NCBI GenBank assembly: GCA_030512295.1
Contig: JAULSR010000011.1
Span: 496,001-560,000, forward strand
DNA: 64,000 nt
Origin: Bombardia bombarda
Lineage: Eukaryota > Ascomycota > Sordariomycetes > Sordariales > Lasiosphaeriaceae
Direction of reading: 5' to 3'
The notes under the pieces are model-generated. The model was not told the DNA's origin, ran no database searches, and saw nothing but the letters and a program-made list of their open reading frames with translations. Below are positions 32,164 to 44,700 of this stretch, piece after piece (position 1 is the first letter of the stretch; each line of letters opens with the position of its first letter). A program made the translations under genes and the position numbers.

Positions 32164-34460
32164 TTATCTGCTCGACGCTCTGGAAATAGCAAAGACGCCA
32201 ACAATGACCACCGCCAGGGTGACAATAGCACCCGGAAGCAGCAACTCATTAGGCACACCAGCGATGACCTGGTCAGGCTGCTGCTGCTGGGGAATAGTTC
32301 GCGTCCGCTGCTGTCTTCCATTACGGCGGACGGGAGAATGCTCCTCATCCTCGTCATCCCCACTCTCTCCCTCATCCTCATCCTCCTGCACTGTCTTCCT
32401 CCGCTCGCGGACAATCGATGACGCGGGGGGAGTAGGCAGCACCACAGGCTCGGGTTGGGGAGTTGGGATAGGTGTTGCCGCAACAGGGGGGTTCTTGGGG
32501 TCGTGGACAAACAGGTCGACCTTCTCACGGTGGCCGTGGCGAGCGAGTAAAATCGCCTCCATCAGGTCCTGATCAGTTGTGATCGAGACCGAGTCGCCCT
32601 CGTCGTCGAGGTAGCTGAGCGCATACCCGCCAGACAGTTTGCCGTCCTCCACCACGGGGGCGCCGCCAATGGCCTCCACCTCGAAGCCGAGCTTGGCCGA
32701 GACGTTGGCAACGAACTCGGCCATGCCGTGCGCGGCGATGACCTGCAGACGATGGACGCGTCCGCTGGGGGCCTTGAACTTGAAGGCAAACGGCACCTCG
32801 TTGGGTGATACCTCCTCTTTGGCACCCACGACACTATGGTAGGGTGAGTCGCCGGCGTGGCTGGCGGAATCACCGGGGGCAACGCTGTCGGTTACCAGAC
32901 GCTCGCTGCGGGTCATGTCGGGGGACATGAGGGAGCGCGCTCCTTGGTTAGTGTGTGCGTGCGAGCCGCCGTCTCCCGACACCATGGACTCGGTCTCGTG
33001 GTCCAGAGAAAGCCAGAACTTGTTCCAGGCTGGGCCCTCGCTGTCGCTGGTGCCCATTGTGTTGACTTGCTCGAGGGTAGCGTATGTGAGCTTAAGAACG
33101 TCGACCATGCCAACAATCTCACCTCCCTCGTTCATGACTGGGAGATTGAGGTAGTGACCATCTGTTAAGAAATTTGTTAGCGATCAACTTGTCAGCTCTA
33201 CCGCGTGGGTAGCAGCATTGACTTACCATGCATTTTCCGCAGAGCAGCCTGAATGCTCATATCCATGGGCGCAAAGTCAGGATGGGGGGTCATGACTCGG
33301 ACGACGCTGCAGGTGGCAGGGTCGAGACCCGGAGCGATGACACGCAAGACGACATCCTTGCTGGTGAAGATACCCGTGATAGCTCCCTGATCCTGGACCA
33401 AGACTGCCGTCGTGTGATTCTCCTTCATCATCTGGGCCGCGTCCTTGACCGAGGTCCGGACGCTGACCGTCACCGGGGGCCGACCATCGAGCACCGACTC
33501 CAGCGTCGGGCCCGACATCTTTGACCGCAGGGCCTCGACGTACTGGATAATCTGCTGGGGCTGGCTGGTGCCGAGCTCCGACTGGACACCCTCGAGGGCA
33601 TCATATAGCCTCCTGGATGAGGAATACGCCCTCTCCAGCTTCTCCATGGCCTCGTAGAAGCACTTTGTGATGTCGAGAATGCCCGAGATGTCCTGGTTCT
33701 CGTCCATGACGGGCAGGTGGCGGAAGCCCTTGCGGACCATCAGGTCGAGGGCGTCGGTCGCGCTCGTGTCTGTCCGCGCGCACAGCGGGTTCTTGGTCAT
33801 GATCTCGGCGATGGTGACGTGGCTAGGCTTCAGGCCGCCGGCCACGACGCGGAAGGCCAGATCCTTGGCCGTGAAAATTCCCGCAATCCTTTCGTCGTCG
33901 TCGGTGACTAGCACACAGTCCTCGCGCTTCGCCGCCATGAGCTGCGCGGCCTCGGCGACCGTCGTCGCGGGCTTGATCTGTAGGGCGGGGCTCGGCTTGA
34001 GGGCAAGGACGGTTCCTGGGGGGGCTTTTCGCGAGTGCCTGGCGCGGCTCGTCAGGAGCTTCTTTTTGGAGAGATCGCTCTCCATCTTGCGGCGGATGGC
34101 CTAGTGATAGTCATGTCAAGTCAGCCTCCAATATTCTACATTCTGTTCGGGTCTTGTTCAACGCGTTGTCCAGCCATGTTGCCAGAAGGAGGGTTGCCCT
34201 CCGACAAACGGGTGAAAGCTGGCCACGGGTAGGAGCACAGCGGAGCAACGCACCTCATCTCTTTTGGACTGCTTTTGCCTGCTCGCGCTGACCGACGACG
34301 ATGCGCCCGCCTCACTAGCTGGCGTTGTGTTGACCGTCTCGAGAACCGGTCGGGGTATCGCGGAGGTGGGAGGGGTGTTGGCAAAGGGAATGCCAGGACG
34401 GTTCTGCCCACGACTGGGCGTCCCCCTCATGGTCCCGGCTCCTGGATTGGCGGCCGACAT
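32164..34460 (-). CDS. CBS-repeat and PB1 domain protein with C-terminal membrane anchor
   Basis: Exons 34460-34254, 34100-33227 and 33161-32164 give 692 aa. After a Ser/Pro-rich N-terminus, four CBS motifs follow in two pairs: LQIKPATTVAEAAQLM with CVLVTDDDERIAGIFTAKDL, IMTKNPLCARTDTSATDAL with FRHLPVMDE, then VTVSVRTSVKDAAQMM with ITGIFTSKDV, and MTPHPDFAPMDMSIQAA with GHYLNLPVMNEGGEIVGMVD across the last intron. A PB1 domain lies at about 475-560 (AFKFKAPSGRVHRLQV; YLDDEGDSVSITTDQDL carries the acidic OPCA-like patch). The tail ends in one hydrophobic helix (LLLPGAIVTLAVVIVGVF), suggesting tail anchoring. CBS pairs bind adenine nucleotides and PB1 mediates assembly. The family is conserved in ascomycetes but its role is not settled. 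Confidence 0.9.
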
Positions 34461-37104
34461 TGTTGCTGCTTTTTGACTTTGTCTCTTCTCTCGATCACGA
34501 GAAGGCTCTGGACTGCAAGTGGCTGCAGGATAATGATACTCTATATTCTCGCAGCGTAGCACAGTCGAAATCTTGATTTGATATTCACGTGGTCGTGAGA
34601 CGTTGAGCTCTGTCCAATGAGATGATCAGATGGCCCAGAGTCGTCGAGGTTCCGGCGACCGCTGATGAAGACCACGACAGACAGGACGGGTCGAAAATTG
34701 TTATCGTTGGCGTGGCGATGCACGGGCCATAATGTCAGTCCACCCCACTGAGCCCACCCCCAAATGCCGGTTGATAAGGACTTTGTTGGGTCTCGGCTGT
34801 CACCTGTCAACACCGAATTTCCGCGCACCGTGAGAGTGCTTCTAACAGGTTGCACGCAAGATTCTCATCAGAATCTGTTAGTGTTGTTTCCACGACCCAT
34901 TTCCTCCCCCCTGGGCCCCTTTTTGCGGTCATCAAAACCCCATACCGACCACATGGATAACCTGCCATGAAGTGGTATTTATATATCGTGGTGGGGAACT
35001 GAACGGATATGCGACCAGGCCCGACATTTGGTTGACTCGATACGGACTGCAATTATTTTGTTCGCATCTCCATGCTGTCGATCCATCAGTTGGCACGAAT
35101 CTGTTGATGACCGTAACCAATTATCCTTTATCCACAGAGAAGAGTCAACAAGGGGTAAATACAGAAGACGTATTCTGGAGTTCAAACCCCACTGATTTGC
35201 CCAGTACACCTCCCGTTCAGCCTTCATAATTAAACATTATAAGATATTTACTTTCTGCTCTCACTACTGCCGAGACTAAAGTAAGGTACTTATTCTTAAG
35301 GTATTCAACAACATCACGGAGAGGAGTCAAGAAGCAGAAACACCTTCCTCGCGAGTACACGTACTTTCCACAGATGCCGTTCTTTTTTATTAACGATATA
35401 TATTATATGCCATTACCACATACCAAGCATTTTGTGACTCATCAGATCTGGATCTTTACTACGTCGGCGAGTCTTGGTTCGGATAAGTATTCCGCAACTC
35501 CCCTATGTGACATGAACTTGCATCACGAGAATGAGGTCCGTCAACCACAAGCCCCTGAGCTTATTTGCGCATCTGCCTATCGACCTGCCTCTATCGTGAG
35601 CATTCTCGCACGGAAGAAAGCATACCCCAAGGAAACCCATGGTGGTTGCGTGGCATCACCACCTCTGCAGTTTCGCGCCGTGATCGACCACACCGAACGG
35701 AAACGAACTCCTTGAGCGCTATAAACATGAGAGAATCATCATACGACTCAGCGAGCAACATGTGAAAATGTTCGATCATATAGCTCATCTGACGGCATCA
35801 CCACGATAATAACGCCAATAGCATTTGTCTCTTCCTTGTCCTATCAAGACGATCGCATCTTGAAGGCGGGCGGACCAACGCATGCTCGATGCGAAAGATG
35901 CGAAAAGTTCAAATCTCAGGTCATGAATGCTTCATGTGAAGCCATGTAGCGAATGATCTGGAGGGAAGATGCTGGCTGGCATGACAGGCACTAGTTGGAC
36001 TGGTTTCTCTCTCATGCATTCCACCGCCTTTTGAATTGCACAGAACGTGGATAGAATTCGACCTCGCATCTTTTCTCGACCATAATGACGTTTGAACTGC
36101 GCCAATGAGAATCTGTTCCAGGACAGGCAAACCTGGCTACGAGGTTGGTTTCGGGTTTTTGTTGGCAGCAGCAAGAAGCATCCATGGATCGAATGCGGCT
36201 GCTCAGGCAGGCGGGGTTGACCACTAGGCGGCCCCTGTTCCGGAACAAACCACTGGACCACTCTCCATGATTTGCCAACGAGTGATGGCGCCAGGAACGC
36301 AAAGGGAGCAAAGACACCAGCCAATCAGCGGCGCGCGTTCCTGTGCAAGAAAAGCCAAGCCAACTGCGTTTTTTGTCAGGGTGTAACCGGGGTGCGCCAG
36401 GTCACCGCTTTGGGCCGCAGGCCCGCTTGACGCACCAATCACATCCCGCCCGTATTTAATTGGCAATTATCCCTTGACACGGGGGAAGGCGGGAGGTGTT
36501 CCAGGGGGAGGCGGCATCCTAGCGCTACGTCATATCCACTTTTGCGTCTCAGGTTGCGCGTGTCCCGAAACCTCTTTTTACCTTCTCCTTTTTTTCAAAC
36601 TCTTGTTCCTTTAATTTGTGGAACTTGGTCATTGAAGGCGACGACGACGACGACGACGACGAGGAAGCAATCGACCAGCGACGACGACAAACGACAGAGG
36701 AAATTGTCTTGAAATATCTGGTGCAGGCGACACGGTGCGAAGGACAAGCAGAAGCTGAGAGAAACGGAACACGAGACGCAGCAACCACCGAACACACCAC
36801 AGAGTGCTGAAAGCCAATTACCACTTCGCGCCGTTTTTTGCATTTCTAGTTGCTTTTGCTGCTGCACAAGTAGATTTATACACCCGACGCACTACCCTCC
36901 CTCCAGTGGCAGCGGCAGACAGGCCACCACCAATCCACTTGGCTCCCCTCGCACGCGCATGTGTCAAATCTCGGCTCAGCAACCAAAGTTAAATTACACG
37001 CTGCCGAACCCAAGCAGCAGCAGCCGGCGGTGATCGACAACGCACCTTGAAAGTGCAGGACCTTTTCGTGGAGCAGGAAAAAAAGGGTAGAATAAGAAAG
37101 GGAA
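34461..37104. other. Divergent intergenic region, 2.6 kb
   Basis: Lies between the start of the CBS/PB1 gene (leftwards) and that of the membrane protein (rightwards). The central part (35.2-35.9 kb) is AT-rich. No gene is supported. The right third includes a CGA microsatellite at 36638-36663 and A/G-rich sequence that may be a long 5' leader of the 37105 gene. Confidence 0.5.
36638..36663. repeat. CGA trinucleotide microsatellite
   Basis: Eight consecutive CGA units lie about 450 bp upstream of the 37105 start, probably in the promoter or leader. They generate short poly-Asp or poly-Val shadow frames that are not genes. Confidence 0.85.
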
Positions 37105-37875
37105 ATGGCACCACTCGGACAATCTTCAGTCGGCGCCGGCGTCGCGGCATCATCCTCGCTGTGGTCGCCGTCGCCAGCAAACGTCAAGCGCGCAGCAATC
37201 CAGGCGCTGAGCGGGCTCCGACAGGCGCTCGTCGTCGCCCGCGAGGACAAGGAGTGCGTGGCTTCGGCCAACGCCAACTTGTGCGAGAAGCCGGCTGTGT
37301 CGTCGCAGGGCAGCACGTGGGCGATTGTTGGTTCTATTCTGTAAGTCTATTTCTTTACTTTATCTCTGCCTGTGGCATCGATCTATGCTTGTTCTACCTC
37401 TGTGCCCCTGCCGCTGGCGGCTGGGATAGACGAAGGGACGTCCGGTCCGGCTTTTTGTTTCTCGTTGGTGGTCGCTGACCGGTGCATGCTTCGCCGACAC
37501 AACAGCGGTATCCTCTTTTTCGGCACACTGGGCGTGCTGCTGTACTTGCACCTGCGGAAGAACAAGCGGGAGAAGCAGGAGGACTTGTCGGATCAGTACA
37601 ACATGGCTGACTACGGCCTACCCGAGTCCGCGGCCGTCACCGCCAGAAAACCACAACAGGGACAGTCGCAGCCGAAGCTGTCGCTGGACGACTTGCCCGG
37701 CCGCCCGCTACAGTCGGAAGCGTTGCCCAAGGGCTACGTCAACCCCTTCGTCTCGCCCGACGATGGTGTCAATGACAAGGCGGCTGAGGCCGGTACCGAC
37801 GGTTCGCAATGGCCCAAGAGGGACGTGTCGTCACAAAGCAGTAGCCAGCAGCATCTTCCACCACAGAACAGGTGA
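37105..37875 (+). CDS. Single-pass membrane protein, fungal hypothetical
   Basis: Exons 37105-37340 and 37506-37875 give 201 aa. The intron (GTAAGT..CAACAG) splits the codon inside the only membrane helix, joining WAIVGSIL to LGILFFGTLGVLLYLHL. The positive patch RKNKREKQ follows directly, which predicts the C-terminal part (about 105 residues) in the cytosol and the short N-terminal part outside or in a lumen. The tail holds YNMADYGLPE and PKGYVNPFVSPDD, the kind of short conserved words seen in uncharacterised Pezizomycotina membrane proteins, then a Ser/Gln-rich end. There is no enzymatic motif. Function unknown. Confidence 0.8.
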
Positions 37876-38662
37876 TTGATGCGTGTGAGATGGGTGTGTA
37901 AATAAGCATGAGCTGCTGGAGATAGGGGGACGAGTCATGAATGCTTTCTTCTTCCCTTTTGTCGTTTGCTTTTTTTTTACTGTTCTCTGTCCCCTGAAAG
38001 TTTGCAACCGACGGGAGGGCCGTTTCGGCGTTTGCCAGGTGGATCTCGATGAGCATTGGTAATGGTGCTGGAGGAGTGCTGGTTGGAGTGGGACGGGTTG
38101 GCGATATTTACATGCCTTTACTAGGTACTTGGTTGGTGGACACGAAGGCATGAGTCTGGGAGACCTCCATCGGGAGCAACCAGCGGAGAGTTCATGTGTC
38201 GGCGTTGGCTTAGAACGTTCTGTAAACTGCATCTGTCATGGGAGCTATCTGCATTGGTCCTGTCAACGTAGTTAGGTTCCGAGAGTGTGATCGATCTTGA
38301 CAAGGAGCGTCACGGTGCAAGTACATACTCTTGTATACCTGTTGACACGAACAAAGATCACGTTGACATGAGTCGCAGAAACTTGCTTGTTGAAATCGTT
38401 GCATCGTCCCACGCCTGATTTGAACTCAGCCGTACACTACACATTCTTATCCTTCTATGCAGACAAACTGCCTCTCGTCCTCCGAAACCATATACTGCAG
38501 CACACAAAATCACCAACTTATACCAGTTTACTACCTGCTCCCATGGCCAAAATTCGACTCGACAATCAGTCTCCTACCAAAACACCCTCCCACAACACAC
38601 AACCCAAACGCCAAATCACACACAACCCATACGCCAAATCAACCTCAACTACACCCATCCAT
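37876..38662. other. Convergent 3' flanks
   Basis: This 787-bp stretch between two convergent genes has no supported ORF. A tRNA-like TTCAAATCA word on the minus strand near 38420 was examined and does not fold into a cloverleaf. Confidence 0.45.
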
Positions 38663-39852
38663 CTACGAAAGCCCAAGCCTATTCTCCACCTCCACCCCCT
38701 TTACTCCCCCCTTCGCCCCCTCCCGAGCATCCCAAGTCCTCCTCACCGCCCTCCAATACAGCTCCTCATTCCCCCTCGCATGCCCACAATGCCCCGTGCT
38801 CTTGAACCTGACCAACAAACTCTTCACCCCCAGATCCCGCGCGCTCGCCAGCCCGTGCTCCTCCACATCCTGCCAGCGGATCAGATCGTCCGCCTCGCTG
38901 AACAGATACGTGCGCGGCACGCCAGCGACCTTCCACAGCGTGGGGTCGTTGAGCGCGCGCCGCGTCTTACTGATAAGATTGTTGTCGTAGCCGACGACGA
39001 TGCTGAAGAGCACCCAGGTGACGGCGAGCACGGAGGCGCCGATGGGCAGGCCGACGGCCTGCGCGAGCTTGTTGGGCGGCAGGGAGCGCGAGAAGGCGGC
39101 CACGTTGCTGCTGTAGCGCGGGGTGCCGGGGGTGCTGTCGAAGACGAAGGCGGCGATGGGGAGCGGGGAGGTGTGGTTGGTGGCGGCGAGGAAGGCCTGG
39201 GCGAGGCAGACGGCTTTGTTGGCGCCGCCTTCGGAGAAGGCGTGCAGGAGGATGTTTGTGTATGCGGGAGTTCTGGGGAGGGTGGAGGAGGAGGATGGGG
39301 TGAGGGTGAAGCCGGCTGCGGGGGGATGGTGTTGTGGAGGATGTCGGCGGCGGTGGTGGGGGGGCGGCAGAGGAACTCGACTGCGGGCGCGAGGGTTTTG
39401 ATCTTGGTTTTGGTGGAGTGGACGGCGAGGTCGGAGATGGTGGTTGTGATGATGAGGATGGGGGTGCCGGGGAAGAGGCTGTTGTAGGACTTGATGTATT
39501 TGGCTGTGTGCTTGGGGATGGCGCCGGTCCAGGATGTGATGATGATTAGGTCGGGGGAGTCTTCATCGCCGATGCTGCCTTTGATGGGGGAGACGCATGA
39601 GGGTGAGAGGGGGCCGAGGGTGGAAGAGGAGCAGGGATTTGGAGGGCGGGTGGAGGTGGACGAGGATGCGGTGCTGCTGCTGGCTTGGCGAGATGAAGCT
39701 GTTGCTGCTGCTGCTGCTGCGTAATTGGTTGCTGCCTCGCTGCTTTGGGCGTATATAGTTGGGCCGACGAGGGTGAAGCCGGGGAGGAAGGCACGTGTGG
39801 GTGATCTTTTTTTCTTGACGATTTGGGGTTTTGACCGAGTTAGGTTATCCAT
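38663..39852 (-). CDS. DUF829 (PaxU/TMEM53-like) protein with one apparent frameshift
   Basis: Two minus-strand frames make one protein. The first (from ATG 39852) reads PGFTLVGPTIYA, then PDLIIITSWTGAIPKHTAKY and SYNSLFPGTPILIITTT, the N-terminal signature of DUF829. The second continues with AYTNILLHAFSEGGANKAVC (the GxSxG-like nucleophile region of this alpha/beta-hydrolase-like family), AFVFDSTPGTPRY, two hydrophobic segments, and TYLFSEADDLIRWQDVEEH with the late acidic residue, ending at 38663. The frame changes at a run of six G on the plus strand (39320-39325); a seventh base would join IPP to AAGFTL smoothly. This could be a true inactivating deletion, an assembly error or, less likely, an unrecognised intron. 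About 395 aa if joined. An Ala run near residue 45 is coded by a CTG repeat. Confidence 0.75.
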
Positions 39853-41260
39853 AGTGTGATTATACTGGAGATAGATAGATGGCTGTTAACTGTAAAGATT
39901 GAGAAGGAAAGCAGCAAACCGGAAAATAAATCATGATGGATGATCACGTGGGCGAATATGAAGACTCGTCAAATCTATCACTTTCTTGTCTTGTTCATCA
40001 CCCCATTTGCGCGGCTGGGGACACGTAAGTCGTGTGAACCCAAGGCTTTAGACTCAATCGTATGGGACATGCACGCCCTTGAGTTGGAAAACGGCCGAGA
40101 CAAACTGCATGTAATACGAAAGTAGACGCCATATTCGGGTATTGGCTTGCGTTGATATTAAATGCGGAGTAGGTTAGTATCGCGTCTATCCATCGGGCTG
40201 TTAAACGCGGGATTGTCCGAACTGGGGATGTCAAGTATGAGCTTAGTTCAAGGCTGTTTATTTTTAGACCACTGCAGCTGGGATGTCATTTTAACGTCCC
40301 TCAAAGCTCAGAGAGAGCTGTTTGTGGCGTAAAATTAGTTTGATCTTTGTGATTATACAACAAACGTCACTTTGTGCGGCGATCTGCCACAATGGGTTGA
40401 TCCACATGCCCGATTCGGGCGTAACATGTGCAAGATACCAACATCTACATCAGATAGCTACTAGATAGCTGATCGTGGTTTACTCGGATTTATCATCGGG
40501 TGGGAATACTCACGATAGTCGTGTGTTTCGTCGCATTGAGCTGCTTGACCGTAGTAAGGGTTTGTCAGGTGGTTTCGAAGGACTGATTACCATCGTGGTT
40601 ATGAATCTAGAGTTGACTTGGGTTGTCTGGTAAATAAAATGCTAAATGTTTAAGTTTGTACCCGTTAGCAGAGAACAACATAGTCCTTCTGAAAATAAGG
40701 GATGGGTTTGAAACGCAGATCGTGGACAAGCTTCGGCCGGGCTCTTGCTAATATCCCGATAATGGGGAGAAAGTGACAAGATCCCAGATCTAAGGCCGAC
40801 CTAGCTGCATTAGACCGACTACGCAACGGTCGTAATCTGTTGACTGCGGCCGTGTTTTGCTAGCTGGACGCCAAAAGTTTCGCATGTTGCTAACACCAGC
40901 CGCCAGGTGGGCGCGCCATGATGAAAAAACACGCCTGGATGAATCTGAAAGGCCCGAATGAGAATGGCATGATCCAGTGTTGCACCTTCCGTGCGAAATA
41001 ACCAGGACACCGTTTTGTTCACAGCCGGCCCACCTTAGTATCAAACTCAAAATCCTCTCGAGATGGCCTGATTCGCCGGGCCCCTCTTCTTTGGTTTCTT
41101 CGCATCTCAATGTCCTCCACCATCACTGAATCCCTTGCTTCCATCTCGCAGTTGGTATCGATTCATTTTAGCTCTGTGTTTATGCATTTGTCATATGCTG
41201 CCTACATCTCACTTTGCTCCATGATCTAGCGCATACCCTCAACAACTTCACGACGATGGA
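39853..41260. other. Intergenic, left of the MITE
   Basis: This 1.4-kb AT-rich stretch marks the change from the core gene block to the accessory block. No gene is supported. Confidence 0.5.
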
Positions 41261-41263
41261 TAA

Positions 41264-41739
41264 GGCCCCATTTACTTGGCCAGTAAGGTAAGGTAAGGTA
41301 AGTGGTCCAGTTGGGATGGTACTTCTGTATGGTTTAAGGTGTTCAAAGCACATTAGTGTCGCCGATGAAAGGGCGCTTAACAGAAGTCACACCGGTTTTT
41401 GGTGGCAATGTACTTTGGACGTTGCCGGTAAAAAAAAATAGTGTCAACTTTCCTATTTTTAAAATTCTAACTAATTAAAGTAGATAAAAACTCTAGTAAG
41501 CTTACTAGACCTTAGACCTCTAGTAAATATCCGGTAACCTAGTTTTAAAATGCTATGAAATGACAGTTGTATTACCAAACCTGTACGAAAAAAAAGAAGA
41601 ATCTGGGGAAAGAATTTGAAAATCTCAATCTCGGGGACGAGCCCGCTTTTGAACAACACCACCCGCATGAACAATTTTTAGTGACCTTCCACTGAAAAGG
41701 TCATTCTTACCTTACCTTACCGGCCAAGTAAATGGAGCC
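41264..41739. mobile_element. MITE (non-autonomous DNA transposon), PIF/Harbinger-like, 476 bp
   Basis: The ends are inverted copies. The left end begins GGCCCCATTTACTTGGCC followed by A and GTAAGGTAAGGTAAG. The reverse complement of the right end begins GGCTCCATTTACTTGGCC followed by G and GTAAGGTAAGGTAAG. That is 34 bp with two mismatches. TAA lies immediately outside both ends (41261-41263 and 41740-41742), a 3-bp target duplication of the TWA type favoured by PIF/Harbinger elements. The interior is AT-rich, holds a run of eight A near 41431, and has no transposase ORF. No second copy was seen in this window. Superfamily assignment rests on duplication length and sequence only. Confidence 0.85.
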
Positions 41740-41742
41740 TAA

Positions 41743-42187
41743 CTTATCACCCAAAAGCCCCGAAAAAGTGTCTGTAGTCGCTTGTGATGCTCGGCCGAGT
41801 TTAAAGTAGTGGATGCAGCCAATACTTGCATCAAGATCCTCCTAGCCGTAATCAATACACGCATTGCTTGACTAGTCTCGTTGAGCAGCCTGTCTGTCGG
41901 TTCCTCCCAGTTTATGTCTCCTCACATACTCACAACAGTACAAAGATGGCTCGTCTATCCTCCCTTCCGCTGGCAAAACTTTGCCTGGCGCGTCCGTCAC
42001 AAGAAGAATAAATCAGTGCCGGCGATTTTCTTCCCCTTCCGAATACGCCATCATTCCTTTCTATAAGACGCTCCATAGGCCATCCCTCCTGTTGCCTTCT
42101 CCGAGCCCCAGGCAAGCAGTTGCCTGCGATCGCTCGACTGGCTACCTCGCAGCACGATATCTATAACAGGGCTTCGTCGTCAACACA
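41743..42187. other. MFS transporter promoter region
   Basis: This 445-bp gap between the MITE and the MFS gene has a TATAAG word at 42062-42067, about 120 bp before the ATG. No gene is seen. Confidence 0.45.
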
Positions 42188-44700
42188 ATGACGCTCCCAG
42201 CTGACATTTCAGCTGTCGACGACGATGTCGAGGTAGCGACTCCGGATGTGGCCAAGCTGGAACAGGGTGGGATTCCTGAACAGGCTGAGTGGAAGCCTGG
42301 GAGGTCCGAATATGCTGTCATGGGCACACTGGCAGTTATCTCGCTGATGGTGGCACTCGACGCAACTATCTTGGTCTCCGTCTTGCCTGTGAGTTGTCAA
42401 GTCTTATTTATGCCTAAGAGTAGTGTGCCTAATGCTTGAAACAGACTTTAGCCATCGACTTTGGAGGCACGACAACGGATGCCTTTTGGGCGGGAACGTC
42501 ATATCTCTTGAGCTGTGCCGTATGTCAGCCCTTCATTGCCGCCCTGTCGGACATATTTGGCCGCAAGGAGATGCTCATAGTGTCCGTTCTGTTCTTCACA
42601 ATCGGCACAATTCTTTGCGCTCCGGTGGCCAAGAACTTTGCCGTCTTCTTTGCTGGACGTTCAGTCCAGGGGATTGGCGGCGGAGGCATCATTACTATGG
42701 GCCAAGTCATCTTTGCCGACATCGTACCATTGAGACAGAGGCCAAAATACTTTTCCATTGTCCTCGGTGCCTGGGCACTGGGTAGTGTGCTCGGTCCATT
42801 GATTGGTGGTCTGTTTGTCGAGCACGCTCATTGGAGTTGGTGTTTCTATCTCAACGTGAGTAACCACCCAGCCCGTAGTTTATAAGCCTGCATGCTTTTT
42901 CCCCATTACTGACTACGGAAAATCGCGCAGCTTCCATTCTGTGCCTTCGGGCTCGTTCTTGTCCCCATATTTGTCAAGCTCACGACTGAGAAAACTTCGC
43001 TGGTCTCGAAACTTGCCCGGGTTGACTGGGTTGGTGGCTTTCTGTTTATCGGGAGCTTAACCGGCTTCCTCGTGGGTATATCATGGGCTGGCGTTCAGTT
43101 CCCTTGGAATAGCGCCCAGGTTATCGCGCCATTGACAGTGGGCGCACTGGGGGTTGTTGCTTCCATATTCTGGGAAGTATACTACGCAAAGGAGCCTTTC
43201 CTCCGGGGATCTTTGTTCTACTCATGGTCGGCTATCGCCGCCTATGCTTGTGCTCTCTTTCAGGGACTGATTGTACGTTGAATCACCCCTATTCTCAGTG
43301 ACACCTTTCCTTACTTAATGCAATCTAACACTGAACATTTCAGCTATTTTGTGCTCTTTATTATGTCCCGTTCTACTTCACCGCTGTTCGATTTTCATCC
43401 CCAACAACAGCTGGTCTGAACATATTTCCTGTTACCTGTTTCCTTTTACCTGGTAGCATCTTGATCTCACTCCTCACCTCACGTTTTGGAAAGTTTCGAT
43501 GGGCTGTTTGGAGCGGTTGGATTCTGGCGGCCGTCTCGTGCGGCTTCTTCCGCTTTTTTGACCAACACACAAAGACAGTTGTGTGGGCAGTCATCTTAGC
43601 GATCTTCGGTATTGGACATGGCATGCTTCTTACCAGTATCAACGTCGGCATCCAGGCCATCAGTCACGTCGAAGATGCTGGCCGTGCTGCAGCCATGTAT
43701 GCATTTATGCGGACTTTGGGCATGTCTATCGGTGTGGCCATTGGAGGTACCGTGTTTCAAAACCTAATGGGTGCCGAGCTCAGAGTCCTGGGGCTTCCCG
43801 AAGCCATTTCCCACAACTCAGAGGCGTTCGTTGCAACGATGTTGGCAATGGATCCCACAGACCCCGTCCGCATCGGGGTGCTTCAGGCTTGTAAGTTTAA
43901 AGTCTTTGGCACGCGATGAGAGATGCTAACGTGGCACAGATGTGAAGGGCTTTCAGGGTGTGTACTGGACTATTACAGGGGCAGCAGTTGTCGCGTTCGT
44001 GATAAGCCTCACAATTAAGCGACACAGCCTCGACAAGATTCTTGCATCCAAATTTGTATTGCGCGGATCCAAAATTATAGCTGTCAATGGCCAGCAGCTC
44101 CGACCTGTCGCCATCAGCACAGGTATTGATGCAGTGCCACCAAATCGGCAACTGCCAGGACTGCTCAAAGACTCTCCGGGTAGTACTCTGGGGGTTCCAC
44201 CTGGGTCAGACTCTGAGAGTATCAGCTCGGACTCGAAATCGAAGCAGCAAGAAGAGGGATCGACAGAGATGGTGCCCAATGAAAAGCCCTTAGCTTCCGA
44301 TTCACAACAACCAACAGATTCGGCACTGAAGTCGACGCCAAAAGCAAAACCAAGAATAGCCCTGGCAGTGGCAGTGGCAGTGGCTTATTATGTAGAGCCT
44401 GGGGGGAGACAGGTTCCTATCGACATCTTATCAGACGACAATGCTGATGTGCCGGAGCTGGAACCGTCACAGCCTGCGGTTTATAAAGAGACATTGGGCA
44501 ACGAGACTGCCAGCATCCATGATTCACTATCATCGGAGAATGATGAGCCTGAGCTATTGACAGCGAGGGAGTCTTTATCCGCACAATCCATTCCGGAGTC
44601 GCTACCTGAGATTATCACGCCGGCACCCTTGTTTGAGAGGGCTGAGCTGGAACTGCTGTCTAAGACGGCTGAGCAGGAGTCAAGTACGGGATCATCTTAA
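42188..44700 (+). CDS. MFS multidrug/metabolite efflux transporter, 14-helix DHA2-like, long C-terminal tail
   Basis: Exons 42188-42388, 42445-42855, 42931-43272, 43344-43890 and 43940-44700 give 753 aa; all four introns are GT-AG and in phase. Family motifs include SLMVALDATILVSVLPTLA (helix 1, motif D1), SDIFGRKEMLI (motif A), the FFAGRSVQGIGGGGIITMG stretch (motif B) and LGSVLGPLIGGLF (motif C of antiporters). The 14-helix body ends near residue 540 (GVYWTITGAAVVAFVISL). About 210 further residues are hydrophilic, acidic and Ser/Pro-rich with a short AVAVAVAY hydrophobic run coded by a GGCAGT repeat. Most relatives stop soon after the last helix, so this tail is odd. Export of a metabolite or drug is inferred; it lies 10 kb from the PKS fragment. 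Confidence 0.9.

Noticed and set aside
38380..38450. Possible minus-strand tRNA (TTCAAATCA loop)
   Set aside because: A T-arm-like hairpin is present but no acceptor stem or anticodon arm pairs with it.
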